From JACQID01 sp035290885 (GTDB lineage: Archaea > Aenigmatarchaeota > Aenigmatarchaeia > GW2011-AR5): a stretch of 13,292 bases of DNA. Positions 12,831 to 13,292 of the stretch are shown here, piece after piece; position 1 is the first letter of the stretch, and every line of letters begins with the position of its first letter. The translations under genes were made by a program, and so were the position numbers. Where the stretch lies: the NCBI GenBank assembly GCA_035290885.1, contig DATDTL010000060.1, forward strand, positions 1 through 13,292, written 5' to 3'. A model generated the notes under the pieces. It ran no database searches, was not told the origin of the DNA, and worked only from the letters and a program-made list of their open reading frames with translations.

Positions 12831-13241
12831 ATGAAACTTCTTGCTGCGCTGCTGCTTGTCACGGTACTTGTAAGCGGCTGCGCCACGACAAGCAGCTCTG
12901 TTACCGGCGCAACCACTACTACCGTGAATGGCGTTACGACCACTACGGCTGCCCTGTCTTCCGCCAACGTGAAGGAATTCACGATGATGGCAAAGCAGTT
13001 TGAATTCGCGCCTTCCATGATTACGGTCAAAGAAGGTGACACGGTAAAGCTGCACATAACCAGTTCGGATGTCACTCACGGCTTTTCGTTGCCGGCGTTC
13101 GGGGTGAATGCCCAGTTGCCCGCAGGCGAGACTAATGACGTGCAGTTCGTGGCGGACAAGAAAGGCACGTATACGTTCGCGTGCAGCGTCATATGCGGCT
13201 CCGGGCACAGCGGCATGAAAGGCACTCTCGTAGTGGAGTAA
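12831..13241 (+). CDS. Lipoprotein with a complete CuA (cytochrome oxidase subunit II-like) cupredoxin domain
   Basis: A 136-residue exported protein. The N-terminal hydrophobic segment ends in the lipobox LVSGC, so Cys17 is the likely lipid-attachment site. A Ser/Thr-rich linker follows (18-45), then a cupredoxin domain (about 47-136). Copper ligands of a binuclear CuA centre are all present: His83 in THGFSLP, Cys118 and Cys122 in CSVICGSGH, His126, and Met129 in SGMKG. Canonical oxidase subunit II has two transmembrane helices before this domain; here they are replaced by a lipid anchor. No oxidase subunit I gene is in the window. It may be an electron carrier or a copper-delivery protein. 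It is read after the beta-propeller gene from its own TATA box. Confidence 0.9.
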   Translation: MKLLAALLLVTVLVSGCATTSSSVTGATTTTVNGVTTTTAALSSANVKEFTMMAKQFEFAPSMITVKEGDTVKLHITSSDVTHGFSLPAFGVNAQLPAGETNDVQFVADKKGTYTFACSVICGSGHSGMKGTLVVE

Positions 13242-13292
13242 TTAATCCGTCCTAAAGCGCGCCCGTTACGAAAATACAAGGAAACGCCAAAA

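Overview
The window comes from an archaeon. It encodes an archaeal histone, a RadA recombinase paired with an RPA-like OB-fold protein, and a PRC-barrel protein. Most genes are preceded by a TATA element centred about 24-28 bases upstream of the start codon with no room for a leader, which is the leaderless archaeal promoter pattern. A few internal or downstream genes instead carry GGTG/GAGG ribosome-binding sites matching an archaeal 16S 3' end. The compact small genes, the bacterial-type additions (YidD-like protein, nickel superoxide dismutase and its protease) and the unusual single AAA+ candidate initiator suggest a DPANN-type lineage such as Micrarchaeota or Diapherotrites. That placement is inference.

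Left part (1-5687), mostly on the minus strand: a partial membrane-protein gene, a YidD-like protein translationally coupled to a winged-helix regulator, a four-helix membrane protein divergent from the histone (they share one TATA box), then an RPA-like gene followed by radA and a 39-residue ORF, a PRC-barrel protein and an AAA+ ATPase with a C-terminal winged helix.

Centre (about 5700-6403): a gene-free segment packed with a five-base motif, GTGAA or its complement TTCAC, present 36 times and repeated with strict 10-11 base spacing. The motifs form blocks of opposite orientation around a spacer of about 120 bases. The segment ends in an 80% A+T stretch with TTTAGG direct repeats and two inverted repeats. 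It lies between the AAA+ ATPase gene and a small winged-helix gene, next to recombination and ssDNA-binding genes, and most genes to its left are read away from it. I interpret it as a candidate replication origin or another initiator/partition site with helically phased iterons. This is the most interesting element of the window.

Right part (6404-13292): the winged-helix gene; a tandem pair of 2H-phosphoesterase (ThpR-like) genes, the first with degenerate catalytic motifs and the second internally deleted and frameshifted; then a stress-defence cluster of SodX-like maturation protease, DJ-1/PfpI protein, a glyoxalase-fold protein and nickel superoxide dismutase; a BadF-type kinase; a large secreted beta-propeller protein; and a lipoprotein carrying a complete CuA copper site. 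A small satellite of the phased motif lies at 7736-7772. No tRNA, rRNA, CRISPR array or insertion sequence was recognised.
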